A stretch of 64,000 bases of DNA from Podospora pseudoanserina (Eukaryota > Ascomycota > Sordariomycetes > Sordariales > Podosporaceae), in NCBI RefSeq assembly GCF_035222485.1, contig NC_085924.1, forward strand, positions 806,001 to 870,000, in the 5' to 3' direction. The notes below the pieces were generated by a model, which was not told where the DNA came from, did no database searches, and worked only from the letters and a program-made list of their open reading frames with translations. How positions within the stretch are numbered: position 1 is the first letter of the stretch; each line of letters opens with the position of its first letter. The position numbers were made by a program, and so were the translations under genes. Of the stretch, positions 44,312-54,351 are shown one piece after another.

Positions 44312-45604
44312 TCATCCACGCCTCCTCCCACCCCTCTCCGGCTCTTGCTCAGAAAGACGTCTTGCAGGGGTAGTGGCCCGTGTCTGTTTCTGCATCCTAG
44401 GTGATAGCTCATACTCCTCATACAACCCCAGCGAAGAAGGCCGCTGTCTTTCCGGCGGACTCGACCCCTCACGAGATGACTCTCTCCTCGACGGCGGCCG
44501 CTGATAAGAATGCTCCGTCTCCCCATACCCCCTCGAACCGGTGGAATGCCTCTGCCGATGATACTCCTCCTGCTGCGACCTCTTCGCCGCCTTCGCAGCA
44601 AGATACTCCTCCAAATCCGCCCCCGACACAATCTTGCACCCCGCCATGGTAAAAACCTTTCGAATCCACCCCTTGATCATCTCATCCTCCACGTCGGCCA
44701 AGTCCTCCTTCTTGATATACTTTCGGTTAAACTGCCTGTTCCCCGGCGTCTTTCCTGTTAAAAACGACCAAAGGGTGATAGCAAGAGCATAGTAATCATC
44801 AAACACCGTCGGCGCAGGCAACGGCAGCCCCTGCTCAAGACATTGCATCCTCTTTGGCGTCAAATATGAATTCGTCACATGAAGTGAGTTCCAACGGTCC
44901 TTGTTTTCTTCAATGAACCTCGCCCCGGCAAAATCAACCATCTTCAGCCTCTTCGCCGGCTGCTGCTGCTGCTGCTGGCCGGGAGAGAAAGAAGTAGGCC
45001 TGCAGTTACCCCAGATGAACTTTGACTCTTTGATATTCCCGTGGACGATGCCTCTTTTGTGTAGGTTTTCCACAACGAGAAACATCTCGACGACACACTT
45101 GTGCCGTTTGTGGATGGGAATCCTCCGAGCACGGAAGGGCTCACCACCCTCCATGATTACGGCCTTGGTGCCGGTTGAGGGCCGGGAGCCTTTCCAGACT
45201 ACTCTGCTCAGCGGCCGCATGGTGAGGCTGCCGGCTGCTTCCATCAGCTCAACCTCCCGCGAGGTCATGTTGGACTTGTAGACGAGGTCGTCTGAGAACC
45301 GGTAGAGCATGCCCGTGTTGCCTATCATGGAGGCAATCCACCTTTCTGGGGGGAAGTCGAGGATGGGGTCGTCATCGTCGATTATGAGCGGGAGTGCGGC
45401 GGTGGGAGGGCTGGGCTCGGGGACCCGGGTGATCTCCCCGGAGCGGCGGTACTTGGATCGGTCACGGTGTTTGTGTCTTTGCTCGTTGGCGCCAGTGCGT
45501 TCAAAGTGTCCAAACGAGGCGCGGTGCTGTCTCTTTGATTGGACGTGGAGACGGGCTTCGGATTCGAGGATTTCGTGAATATGTTCTGCCGAGATTCTGG
45601 CCAT
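44312..45604 (-). CDS. Protein-kinase-like (probable pseudokinase) protein
   Basis: Single exon, 430 aa from the ATG at 45604. The N-terminal ~75 residues are basic. A kinase-like fold runs from ~85 to ~345: an N-lobe with no clear Gly-rich loop, a catalytic-loop counterpart VHGNIKESKFIW where active kinases have HRD...N, and VDFAG where they have DFG. YYALAITLWSFLTG matches subdomain IX with its Asp kept just before (FDDYYALA). A CAG/CTG repeat (near 44960-44980) encodes a Gln run between the catalytic-loop and DFG positions. The C-terminal ~90 residues are Arg/Ser/Glu-rich and disordered. The altered HRD and DFG motifs suggest weak or absent catalysis and a scaffold or regulatory role; this is inferred. 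Kinase-like folds with HGN/HGD loops are common in fungi. Confidence 0.82.
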   Translation of the reverse strand: MARISAEHIHEILESEARLHVQSKRQHRASFGHFERTGANEQRHKHRDRSKYRRSGEITRVPEPSPPTAALPLIIDDDDPILDFPPERWIASMIGNTGMLYRFSDDLVYKSNMTSREVELMEAAGSLTMRPLSRVVWKGSRPSTGTKAVIMEGGEPFRARRIPIHKRHKCVVEMFLVVENLHKRGIVHGNIKESKFIWGNCRPTSFSPGQQQQQQPAKRLKMVDFAGARFIEENKDRWNSLHVTNSYLTPKRMQCLEQGLPLPAPTVFDDYYALAITLWSFLTGKTPGNRQFNRKYIKKEDLADVEDEMIKGWIRKVFTMAGCKIVSGADLEEYLAAKAAKRSQQEEYHRQRHSTGSRGYGETEHSYQRPPSRRESSREGSSPPERQRPSSLGLYEEYELSPRMQKQTRATTPARRLSEQEPERGGRRRG

Positions 45605-47269
45605 TGTGTTCTTCGACTTTCAAGTTGAGGAGAGGGGAAGGGGGGGGATATGCAGGTAGGCGCCGTGTGCTAAGCGCGTGGCTGTTGGAAAGGAAGGAGG
45701 AGGATCTGCCTGCTGGGCCATCACGGAGGTGATGGTGGTGGACAAAGGTGAAGGTGAAGGTTTCGGGGACTTCACGTTGAGCGGGCTTGCGCAGCTTTCT
45801 CGCATTCCGGTGGAGGTGTTGGACAAGACTCCGGTGCTTTGTTTGCGTCGACAACGTCTTGCGTGGCGGTTTGATTCCATGGGAACGACAAAAGTCAAAC
45901 TCTATCTGAACGAATTCCAAAGCAAACAACCACGCTAGCAAGAAAGCCTTGAGTGACAGAAGCCCGGCGCCATGAACGTCACTTCGTTGGTACGTTACCA
46001 CTCGTAGCAGAAGCTCGCCCTGACTATCTCTTCCCCTCTCAGTACACTGCGCCATCCAGGCGGTTCTTCCAGAAAGATTCCATTCTTCTTCGGCTCGAGT
46101 TGCTCTGAGACGGCGGCTATTGTTCATTTACACCGAGCCTTCTCCAATTTTCCTTGCGCCTAGCCCGCCTATCTGCATTGTACTACATGTCGTGCCGTGC
46201 GGCATGGTGATCTGGTGGTTGCCCGCCGGCGCCCGCATGTCAAGAACAGACTTGACTCGTGACGCATGCGCCAAAGGATGAAGTCGAGGATAGGTCCCGG
46301 AGTTTCTATCTCTGAGGCTTTATGGTGCCGCTGACACAGCACCACCCACTTGAACCAAGGTAGTGGACCTTGACGGACGGGGGATTGTGGGATAACTTGA
46401 GTTCATCTCATCGTCACAATCGTGATCACAACGGAGGACGTGATGAGTGTGATTCCGGTGGATGTAGCATCACCACATGGCGGTCAGTCAACTACCGACG
46501 TCCAAATTTCTATATTTACCAGATAATTCCAGTTTCTGGGATCGCTCAGGATCGTTTTCTCCTATCACCACCTCCATCAGCTCGAAATCCACAAGTCGGG
46601 CAGATATTTCCCCACAGAGATGGCGGACTCGTTCTCTTTTGGTGCCGTCACGCATGGCAGATGGGCGACTATTAGCGCCTCACAGCATGGCCCCCGGTGA
46701 TGTCGCGCTCCTTCCAGCCTCTTGGTTGCATCCGCCAAGACGACCTCGACCGACGTCTGGGGCAAGCTGCCGGACCAACCACCAAGTCACAAATTCGGAC
46801 CAATCACAAGATGTTCATCGTGACGGACATGCCAAGGGCGGCAAGCACACCTATTTTTACACCTGTGGACATCTGGGCATCGGACGGTGCTGGACCCCAG
46901 ATAATAACTCCCATTTCACCCCCAGCAGTTCCGTCGGTGAGATGCGATTCGCAAAGGATGGCTCCGTGATGATAATTTCTCGCATGATAGCAAGAGTCTT
47001 GTCAGCTTGGCATCACGGAAGCTTCTGCACTTTCTGCACATCTGCACTCCACCGCCTCCACACTTTTCCATGCCACCGCCATGCTGAGGGAGTTGAGGGA
47101 TTGAGACCTCGATCTGGCTCAGGCCCGAGCGTCCTGTATAAGGTGTGATTGAGCCCATGCATGGAAGGACAAGGTTCCTGTTGATCCAATTCCAACCTCA
47201 ACATCAGTTGATCTTGAGCGTGTCTTCTCTTTTGTTGTCCGGCTTCGTTGCCACAAGCTTCTCGTCAAG
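45605..47269. promoter_or_regulatory. Divergent intergenic region, about 1.7 kb
   Basis: Lies between the starts of the pseudokinase-like gene (45604, minus) and the gene at 47270 (plus). A 223-codon open frame at 46477-47148 has no protein-like features and is not called. No RNA gene recognised. Confidence 0.45.
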
Positions 47270-49105
47270 ATGTGTACCTACGACTACACGCCATACACCG
47301 GCTGCAAGCAAGGTGAGCAGCATTTCTACATCCAGTGGATGAAGTGCAGCAAGGCCATCGAGACGGGTGGCAAGTACTGCCCACCGGAGTTGTCTGTCGA
47401 GGTCGACGCTATCCGCAAGCTGTCCGGCAACGTTCTCTCATGTCCTGTCCACGGCCCCATCGCCATTGAACAACACGAGTTTGACTTTGTCGTCGCCAAG
47501 GTCCCAGTCGAGCAACCCCATGACCAGCCCGCTCGCCGGGGAAGGTCTCGCACAGCTTCACGACGAGGGACAAGTGTGAGCCGGTCCAACAGAACACCCA
47601 AGACCGACACATTCGGAAGGGACTTTGAGGAGCTTCCAGAGAAGAAAAGACGGGAGTCAAGGGCTGTTTCACCAACGGAATCTGTCAACTCGGAGTCTTC
47701 TGGTACCATTCCAGCTCGACCCAGGACATCGGATGGACTCAAGAAGGCGGATAGGAGTGGAAGTCAGGATAGGCGGAGGAGCTCCGTGGCTCACTCACAC
47801 CGGCGTGTAAGCTCAGCAGACCTCAACTTGATGCCTCGTCGTGCGTCCACCCTGCGCCAAAGCGGTGACAGGCAGTTGCCACCACCGGCTGAGATTCCCG
47901 AGCATGCGGAAGCACAGGAGGAGGAACCACGTGGTCGTCAGCCACGACCCAAGACCACAGTACATATTCCTGCTAGGACTGGCATGATCGGCTTGCCCTC
48001 CAGTCCAGACATGAACAAGAGATCCCCCGTGAGCCGTGCCAAGAGTGAAGGCAGGCCAACGCCGCCTGATACACTCACGGCAAGAATTGACACAGCATTA
48101 TCACCCAACACAGCGCTGGGCTCAAGCGACAGTTCCCCTGAGCATCCATCCGAACCTCTTCCATTTGGCCCAAGGCGATCCAGCGTCAGGAGGACCACCA
48201 CCCGCAGCATCCGCAAATCCACAGACGAAGGCCCTATGGGTCGCATCGACGAGCACGTTGCCTCAGGAGAGGACGAAGACCAGCTCCAAGCCAGCGGCCT
48301 TCACATCACGACCTCGAACATCACCCGCTCAGGAACAAACCGCACCACCCGATCATCCAGGGTCGGCATCTCCCCCGAATCCGAATCTGACTTCCGATTC
48401 CCACCACCTCCCAGCCGCAGCAATAACTCCTCCCCCATCTCCCGCCGCGGCAGCGAGACCCGCCCTCCCATGCCCGCCAGCCCCCTCTCCCCTGTCTTTC
48501 CCCGCTACAACAGCTACACCAGCAACGACGATGCCTCCTCCCTCCGAAGCAACCAAAGCAAAACCTCCCGCCGCTTCGAAGACCAAGTCGCCGAAGGCAG
48601 AAAATGGGCCGCCGCAAGAGAGCAACACATGTCCATCCTGGCCAACCACTCCGAGCCTAACCTCCCGCTCGCTGGTGTCCAAAGCAGAAGGGAATCAGCC
48701 GACAGCGGGTACCGCAGCGGCCACCAGGGACAGCTGCCCATCCCACCTAATTCCCCTCCACCAAGGCAGACAACCCCCAACCCCATCCAGCAAGAACCAA
48801 AGAGACGGACGTTGCAGAAACAGAACGGCCAAGCGCCCTATCAGACTGATCTTGGGTTGCCATCGCCCAACACGTTGTCTCAGCGGAGACCGGCGCCGTT
48901 GCAGTTGGGAAATGTGCCGCCCTGTGCGCTGCCTGTGTCGCTTTACTCGCCTTCGCCTCTTGGTCAGAGTGGTGGGACTTCGAGCGGGGAGGTTAGCCCG
49001 GGGAATGTGAAGGGGAAGGTGCCGCTTCTGCAGAGGATGGGGTTGAAGAAGAAGATTAGTGGGTTGTGGGAGAAGGGGGGGAATCAGAGGGCTGTCGAAG
49101 CTTGA
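47270..49105 (+). CDS. Fungal protein with Cys-containing N-terminus and disordered body
   Basis: Single exon, 611 aa, ATG at 47270. The N-terminal ~75 residues are ordered in character, with spaced cysteines (MCTYDYTPYTGC, then WMKCSKA, KYCPPEL and LSCPVHG); this opening is shared by a set of uncharacterised filamentous-fungal proteins and may bind metal. From ~85 on the protein is Arg/Ser/Pro-rich, strongly basic and repetitive in composition (SRTASRRGTSVSRS region, many RRxS sites), with a short basic C-terminus (LLQRMGLKKKISGLWEK) that could be an amphipathic helix. Many potential phosphorylation sites suggest a regulated scaffold or cytoskeletal protein; this is inference. No known domain recognised. 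Confidence 0.75.
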   Translation: MCTYDYTPYTGCKQGEQHFYIQWMKCSKAIETGGKYCPPELSVEVDAIRKLSGNVLSCPVHGPIAIEQHEFDFVVAKVPVEQPHDQPARRGRSRTASRRGTSVSRSNRTPKTDTFGRDFEELPEKKRRESRAVSPTESVNSESSGTIPARPRTSDGLKKADRSGSQDRRRSSVAHSHRRVSSADLNLMPRRASTLRQSGDRQLPPPAEIPEHAEAQEEEPRGRQPRPKTTVHIPARTGMIGLPSSPDMNKRSPVSRAKSEGRPTPPDTLTARIDTALSPNTALGSSDSSPEHPSEPLPFGPRRSSVRRTTTRSIRKSTDEGPMGRIDEHVASGEDEDQLQASGLHITTSNITRSGTNRTTRSSRVGISPESESDFRFPPPPSRSNNSSPISRRGSETRPPMPASPLSPVFPRYNSYTSNDDASSLRSNQSKTSRRFEDQVAEGRKWAAAREQHMSILANHSEPNLPLAGVQSRRESADSGYRSGHQGQLPIPPNSPPPRQTTPNPIQQEPKRRTLQKQNGQAPYQTDLGLPSPNTLSQRRPAPLQLGNVPPCALPVSLYSPSPLGQSGGTSSGEVSPGNVKGKVPLLQRMGLKKKISGLWEKGGNQRAVEA

Positions 49106-49589
49106 TCGGGTCTGTTCATTCATTGGAGGAGTGAACTTTTATTTTGTTCATTTCTTTCATTTTGTATATACTTGCTGTATCATTACTGGGGTGTTATTAC
49201 ATTGTAGCATTAGCATTGGGGGGGTCAGTTGATGAAGAATATTGGGAAGAACAGATACCCTGCCTAGATACCTTCGCTTAAGGAGCAGCCTGTTAGATTG
49301 ACTTGAAGCAATTCAGATTGTATCATGAGCTTTATGCAAAGAATGTCGTTGCAGCATGTTGAGATCATCAGAGTAGCGTTGCACAGAAGCGGGCAGTACC
49401 CCTGTAAGAGAATCAGTTCATGAGCATTGGGCTGCCCTGGTTAACTTACAGTCATCCTTGCATATTACGGCTGAGTGGATGGAGAAGATGTGCGGGCTCA
49501 GAAGCAAAGAAAAGGGAAAAATGTTGGAACATCATCTTCCTGACAGTTTTGACGTAGGTGTTGGAGGTAGTGCGGAAAGGCAAAAGATA
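49106..49589. other. Intergenic, 3' flank and tRNA flank
   Basis: Contains the 3' UTR of the preceding gene and the tRNA's downstream (minus-strand) flank. Nothing else recognised. Confidence 0.4.
49582..49585 (-). terminator. Pol III terminator of tRNA-His
   Basis: TTTT on the minus strand, four bases past the discriminator base, as needed for RNA polymerase III termination. Confidence 0.7.
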
Positions 49590-49686
49590 TGGGCGACCCC
49601 GGAATCGAACCGGGGTTTCTTCGGATCGTATGTGATGTTCTGAGAACAACCACAACGAAGCGTCCTGACCACTAGACTAGTCACCC
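49590..49686 (-). tRNA. tRNA-His (GTG) with a 25-nt intron
   Basis: Minus strand from 49686 to 49590. The acceptor GGGTGAC pairs with GTCGCCC (one G-T pair) and A73 follows. D stem GTCT/GGAC with loop AGTGGTCA; anticodon stem CTTCG/CGAAG; loop TT-GTG-G followed by an intron of about 25 nt between positions 37 and 38; T arm CCCCGGTTCGATTCCGGGG. The intron position is the standard one for eukaryotic nuclear tRNAs. Anticodon GTG reads His codons. The encoded base before position 1 also happens to be G. Confidence 0.9.
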
Positions 49687-49690
49687 GGTG

Positions 49691-50684
49691 AGGTATTATT
49701 GGATGGGAAAAAGGTGTGAATTTTCAATACATGACAATAACCACAAGCTGCCTCTCCATTCGCTTAAGGGCTGTTTTTCTTCACCTTCACCAAGCACAAG
49801 ATTACCCGTTAATATTCGAGATAGCTCTTTCCCACACTAACAGGTCTCCCGTTCACCGAACTACTCGGTCGCAAATCCTTGCTGAAGCGCTGACGACGTC
49901 GAGTGGACGGCAGCGCCTGTTGCCTTGGCTGCACCTCGGCCGCAATGTTGCTTTTAGAAGCAAAGAAAAGAGTGAGCCTACTCATCATCTTCTACAAAAA
50001 TATTTGCTTGGCACCCTAGGTTTTGTATGTCACCCAGTCGACATCATGGAGTTGCGTGATGACTATGAGACGCTTGCCTACATCGTCAAAACCAACAAAG
50101 CGCTGACGTCGTTGAGCCGGGAGACTCAACGCTTTCTGGTCATGAGCTTCCTCCCACTGCAAAAAAAGTAATTCTGCGTCTTCGAGTGGAGATGATAGCC
50201 ACGGCTACAGAGATGTGCGAGCAAAATCGATCTCAGAGCCGAGGGACGATTCGACAACGGCGTACCATCTTACATGGCGGCGAGACTTTGAATTCAAGAA
50301 TGGAGTCACTTCTCAGTCGATAAGGGACCTAATCTTTCATTTATTTTGTCATATTGACGAGTACTTCTTGCCTCTGATCGATGTGCCCTTGATAGCTGAT
50401 GCCATTCGTAACTCTGAAACCTGATCCCATGAGACGATATCATTGATCGACCCATTGATGCAATCCCGCTTTCAAAAGATTGTCGATAGGGTTCTTGAAT
50501 CCCTTGGATCGAGAGACCGTCGATTCATGCAACAAATGAGGTCGATAGTTGATACGGAATGGCGCGAAAGGATTGTTCTCCCTGACAGTCACAGGCCTGT
50601 ACCAAACATAAGTGAATTGGAAGAACTTAAATCCGGGTCGTTTCGCGCCAGCTTTCGAGAATTGAACAGAAAAGTGCGGTTTGA
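49691..50684 (+). pseudogene. Decayed coding fragments of unknown origin
   Basis: Three plus-strand pieces with protein-like composition are interrupted by stops or frame changes: one ending ELRDDYETLAYIVKTNKALT and onward to 50171, one at about 50215-50424 (RDLIFHLFCHIDEYFLPL), and one at 50443-50712 (RIVLPDSHRPVPNISELEELK). They may be remains of one gene, possibly the upstream part of the DUF6594 gene that follows, or of several genes. The family is not recognised. An intact gene with unseen introns is less likely, because the joins lack good splice sites. Confidence 0.4.
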
Positions 50685-50930
50685 GAGGCAGAACAAGGAG
50701 GCATTGCAGTAATCGCACCCATGATTCTGATGGTCTTGAAACCGGACAGGAACACGAGCCTGGTCACCGTCTCAGTTGCCACGGTATTGTTCATCCTCGT
50801 CCTTGCCATTGGACGAAAGGGACTGGGCGGTAAAGACGTGCTGGCAGCAACGGCGGCTTACGCTGCGGTGTTGTTTGTTTTCGTTGGTACAAGCATGGCT
50901 CCAGATTCTGGAGGCGCGGGAGAGTCTTAA
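50685..50930 (+). pseudogene. C-terminal fragment of a DUF6594 membrane protein
   Basis: The frame reads GGIAVIAPMILMVLKPDRNT, then TSLVTVSVATVLFILVLAIG, then DVLAATAAYAAVLFVFVGTS: three hydrophobic segments, the last carrying the ATAAYAAVLVVFVG-type signature that I associate with DUF6594 C-termini. The frame is closed by a stop just upstream (50682-50684), and the preceding coding-like segment is in a different frame. The conserved N-terminal part of the family is not seen. This looks like a broken host gene at the start of the relic island. Confidence 0.65.
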
Positions 50931-51185
50931 ATATGGGACAGGAACGGGCACTGGTGACTTGATGACCTCCTTTTTGTACTTTACCAGAATTATGACTTAT
51001 GATCCAGAACACGATATTCGAGAGGCATTTTATTTGAGTTCCCTGAACGTGTCACACCCTGTCCAGCAACCAACCCGGACCGCCGGTGATTTCTCAACTC
51101 TGCCCTTTCCACGCAACAACTTGCTCCCATCCTCCTCCTTTCCATTCCTTGACGATTCCCAATAAAGATTACCGCAATCCACCTC
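50931..51185. other. Short intergenic between relic and TUDOR gene
   Basis: Contains the 3' flank of the small minus-strand gene at 51186. Nothing recognised. Confidence 0.35.
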
Positions 51186-51485
51186 CTACTCAGCCTTCTT
51201 ATACACCCCATGCTGCAACGCCTCAGGATTATGCTGCACATGATGTCCGTGCTGATCCGTAAACAGCACCTGTCACAGACAAATCATCAGCCTTATTCCA
51301 TTTATCCACCTCTGTACACCGGCTCAACATACCTTAGGAGGGTGCTTCACCCCTTCCTTCTCCGCCTCCTTCTCCGTCGTCACAACCTTCTCCACCTCCC
51401 CCTCATGTCTGCCGCCTCGCGAGCGGGCAAAAACATGGTCTCCTTCGTGAATCGGTTCGCCGTTCTTGTCTTTGAGGGTCGGCAT
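51186..51485 (-). CDS. Hypervirulence-associated TUDOR-domain protein (DUF2945)
   Basis: Two exons (51485-51333, 51269-51186) with a 63-nt phase-0 intron, 78 aa. The whole protein is one small domain: EGDHVFARSRGGRHEGEVEK, then EAEKEGVKHPPKVLFTDQHG and HHVQHNPEALQHG, which matches the HVA1/DUF2945 TUDOR-like family (PF11160). These small fungal proteins are annotated from a Cryptococcus gene whose loss raises virulence; the biochemical role is not settled. The gene is intact, with good splice sites and start, although decayed genes lie on both sides, which suggests it is kept under selection. It is too short to show clearly in either exon alone. Confidence 0.85.
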
Positions 51486-51810
51486 CTTGAATTGGCTTTT
51501 GTACAGAGACGAGGTTCGATGGATATGTCACATTTCAGATTAGAACGGGCTTTTCTGCATGGTGGTTGAGGTTGTTCTGTTTGAAGATTCGCACAATATT
51601 TGGAGAGGGAGATGGTGACGTCACAAATGCTTTCATGGGCGCTGCTTTTTGTGACGTGGGTTGTTTTCATGACACATGATAAACTCTCCAATCGGGGGCC
51701 CCCTGATTAAGTTCTATCTATACTAGATACGTTCAATTGTCGACTGTAATCGTCTGTCAGACGGTAACCAACAGAATTCTATTTTATTCTATGTCAAGTT
51801 TTGCCTATGT
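51486..51810. other. Promoter of the TUDOR gene, AT-rich flank
   Basis: 325 bp holding the 5' flank of the TUDOR gene; it becomes AT-rich toward 51720-51810. No gene. Confidence 0.4.
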
Positions 51811-53110
51811 TTAAAGTTTAAGAAAGCCATGCATGACGATTAAATCATCCCGATGGGCAACCGTCACAGTGTCCTTGACCACCATCTTGAGCAAGAAGTC
51901 CCCGTGAACGCGCCAGAAAGGAGGAAGATAAAGGTGGCTTGCGTACGACTTGACTTCAGGGATGTCTTCAACTTCAGCGAGCATATCCAACCGCTGCGAG
52001 TGTGAAAGATCACGGTGGAGCGTGTAAGTCCGATGATCTCCTTGATTCCTTCGAGAGACGAAGCCCGTGAGACGGCATCAGCATGTCCGTCGGGTCTAGT
52101 CAAGATTTGCGAGACAGCCAGGGTGGTTGTTCTGTTGAAAATGACATGTGTTCGCGAGGGGTGAAAACGGGGCCCTGGAGTTTGACTGGTAAGCGAGTGG
52201 CTCTGCACCGGCTTGAAGCATCCATGATGACTAGAAGACGTGTGGCCGAGTTCCACTCAATCTGCTGAATAGCTGCCGAGTGCACTTTCAGTTCCGTAAC
52301 TTGTTTCCTAGTCTTGATCTCATGTACAGGAACCGTGCCATCTTCCTGGCCGCAAAAAACCAACTTGTCATCACCGACAGGTGTGATCACAGTGATAGCA
52401 TTGCCTTCGTCAAAAAAGCGATGCATCAGCTGACTCGGCAGGGGCAACAGGCTCGGGGTCTTCAGGGTCGGTAGAGTTGTCGTCAGTCATATTCTTTCTG
52501 ACCAGGACAGCAGCAGGTTCCTGGATGGCATCGATCTTGCACCCTCAGGAGGTCGGTTTCCGGATGTTGCAACGTCGAGAGCCCGGGAAGTCGCCTTCAT
52601 TGGTGCACTTCTTCGGAGATTATCTGTGGCCGAGGTTAGTCAGGCAATGATGAGCAGAATGAACCGGGCTACTAACAGTCTTTGTCAACTAGCTCGATGG
52701 TGGTCTTGAAGCTATCACGGAGTATTATGTAACAAGAGTCCGAGTTGCTCGTAAATTTGCAGAGATGTCGCTGATCAGCTGGGGGATGTTCAGCTCTCTC
52801 GTTCGGTAGCCCTGCACATCCGGTTAGCCCTTCTGTCCATGGTCAGCTCATAGTAATGAACAAGTTCCGTACCAATCACAGCAGATGTTTTATCCACAAT
52901 CATTACATCAGCTGTTGGTGTCCCTTCCAAAAATGACCACAGTTGGATATCTTTGGATACGTGACGGAGATTATCGTTGATATCCTGTTCTCACAAGTTA
53001 GACACGTAACCGCAGGTAACCGGTAGCAAGGACATAACGCGAGGCATCTTAAGGTGACAGTGTCCGAGTCTGGAAGCAGCTCCTTGACATATGCTTCGGC
53101 GCCTGTTGGA
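51811..53110 (-). pseudogene. Collapsed NLR (STAND) gene, N-terminal linker joined to WD40 tail
   Basis: Minus-strand remains of a fungal NLR of the lipase/SESB-NACHT-WD40 kind. Around 52983-52690 the frame reads DINDNLRHVSKDIQLWSFLE and VMIVDKTSAVIG, then after a normal intron GLPNERAEHPPADQRHLCKF; this is the linker found between the N-terminal effector-like domain and NACHT in such proteins. A weaker piece (AYVKELLPDSDT) near 53080 may be the end of the effector domain. Near 52445-51811 comes a last WD40-like tail (DDKLVFCGQEDGTVPVHEIK, then WRVHGDFLLKMVVKDTVTVA). No NACHT P-loop and no WD40 array lie between, so the middle is deleted; stops and frame changes are also present. Intact relatives act in non-self recognition and heterokaryon incompatibility. 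Confidence 0.68.
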
Positions 53111-53250
53111 ATAGATAGGGCGAGCTAGGACTTGAGGTAGACAGCCGAATTTGAGCGTCTATGTGAGGGTGCCCAAGAAGTACATTGTATCGATGCGAGC
53201 GGCGATGTTCTTGTACAGTCATGACGCGCTTTGCGAACTTGAAGCAGCAA

Positions 53251-53940
53251 AATGACTGGGAGGAGTCGTGGGAGGTCTGGTGGACCAAACACACAAGTTC
53301 ATACTGGAGCGGGAAGAGATGAGTCGTGGACCCTACAGCGAGGAGGAGGCCAAGCTCAAGGAGGATTTTGTGCCCAAAGTCCTCCCCCGTTACCTGCGCC
53401 CGCTGGAAAGCGGTGGTCGATCCATTGACCCAGCACTTTGCCATACCGATCTATGGCCTGGTAACGTCAAATATCGACTCGACAACGAACCGCCCCTGGT
53501 ATTTGACGTCAATGCTCTGTGGGCGCACAGCGAGCTTGAACTCGGCCTTTTCCGTAACCCTAGATACCTGCTGGGTAAGGCCTTCTTCAAGGAATATTAG
53601 AAGAAGGTGCCTATATCGGAGCCCGAGGAAGACTTCGACAGTCGCAACATCATGTACATAATTCGACATCAAGTTTGTTTTGCAAGCGTTTATCCCAACG
53701 AAGCCAAGCTCCGAGATATGTAAGCTAGAACCTGTGACTTGTTGTTTGCCAAGACAAAGCCACTGACTGCCATACACTCTTTTAGTTTTCCGGGCAACAT
53801 GAAGATGCTTGTAGATAGAGTGAACGCAGAGGAGAAGGAAAGGAAAGTTGCTCAAGACGGCAAGAAGAGCTTCGAGGTAAAGATTGAAAGTGTCACGGAT
53901 GATCTCAAGGTCCTTGCTACTTAGCACCGTATCAAGACGG
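53251..53940 (+). pseudogene. Decayed fructosamine-3-kinase-like gene
   Basis: The plus strand reads DWEESWEVWW near 53253, then in another frame FILEREEMSRGPYSEEEAK and PRYLRPLESGGRSIDPALCH, the catalytic-loop counterpart CHTDLWPGN (relatives have HGDLW.GN), FDVNALWAHSELELG, a stop at about 53598, and onward KVPISEPEEDFDSRNIMY. A normal-looking intron (GTAAGC...TTTTAG, 53720-53785) precedes the last stretch. The order matches fungal fructosamine-3-kinase/APH-fold proteins, which phosphorylate sugar adducts on protein amines to reverse glycation. One frame change, one stop and an altered HGD motif mark it as broken. The N-terminal lobe is missing. Confidence 0.7.
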
Positions 53941-54351
53941 GCCACAAAACGAACCAGACGTACTAAGGATCGCAGAACCAGACCCAGTTAATACAAGGTT
54001 AAAATGGCCAAACTTTTTATCCAGAGTACGTACCTATCATTTGGACAAGAAACAATCTCGAACACTTCCTAACGATGTCAAGCGAAGACCAGATGTTATC
54101 ATTGGGAACTCACTTTGCCTCGATTACACATTGCGGGAGGCGGTCAGTGTTTTTTGTGTCTCTTGCATCAGGCAAATCCAATGGCATGAGCTCCGGCCTC
54201 TCCCCGATCGGTTCAGATATTTGGATTCCGCATATAACATGCATGTCCAACACGCCCCCGCTGTTGATAGTCACACAACTTCTCGGCGTACTTTTTCTTG
54301 TCAACAATCCACACAGACTTCCACTTTTCAGCATCCGTTACCTAAAACCGA

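Noticed and set aside
44960-44985. CTG/CAG repeat as a standalone microsatellite
   Set aside because: It encodes the Gln run of the kinase-like protein in frame and is short; described with that gene.
46477-47148. 223-codon plus-strand open frame in a promoter region
   Set aside because: Composition and sequence show no conserved or protein-like features; it lies between two divergent genes and probably arose by chance.
49716-50930. A single intact multi-exon gene covering all fragments before 50930
   Set aside because: The joins between pieces lack GT...AG introns of fitting phase, and the DUF6594 piece is preceded by a stop in its own frame; decayed fragments explain the data better.
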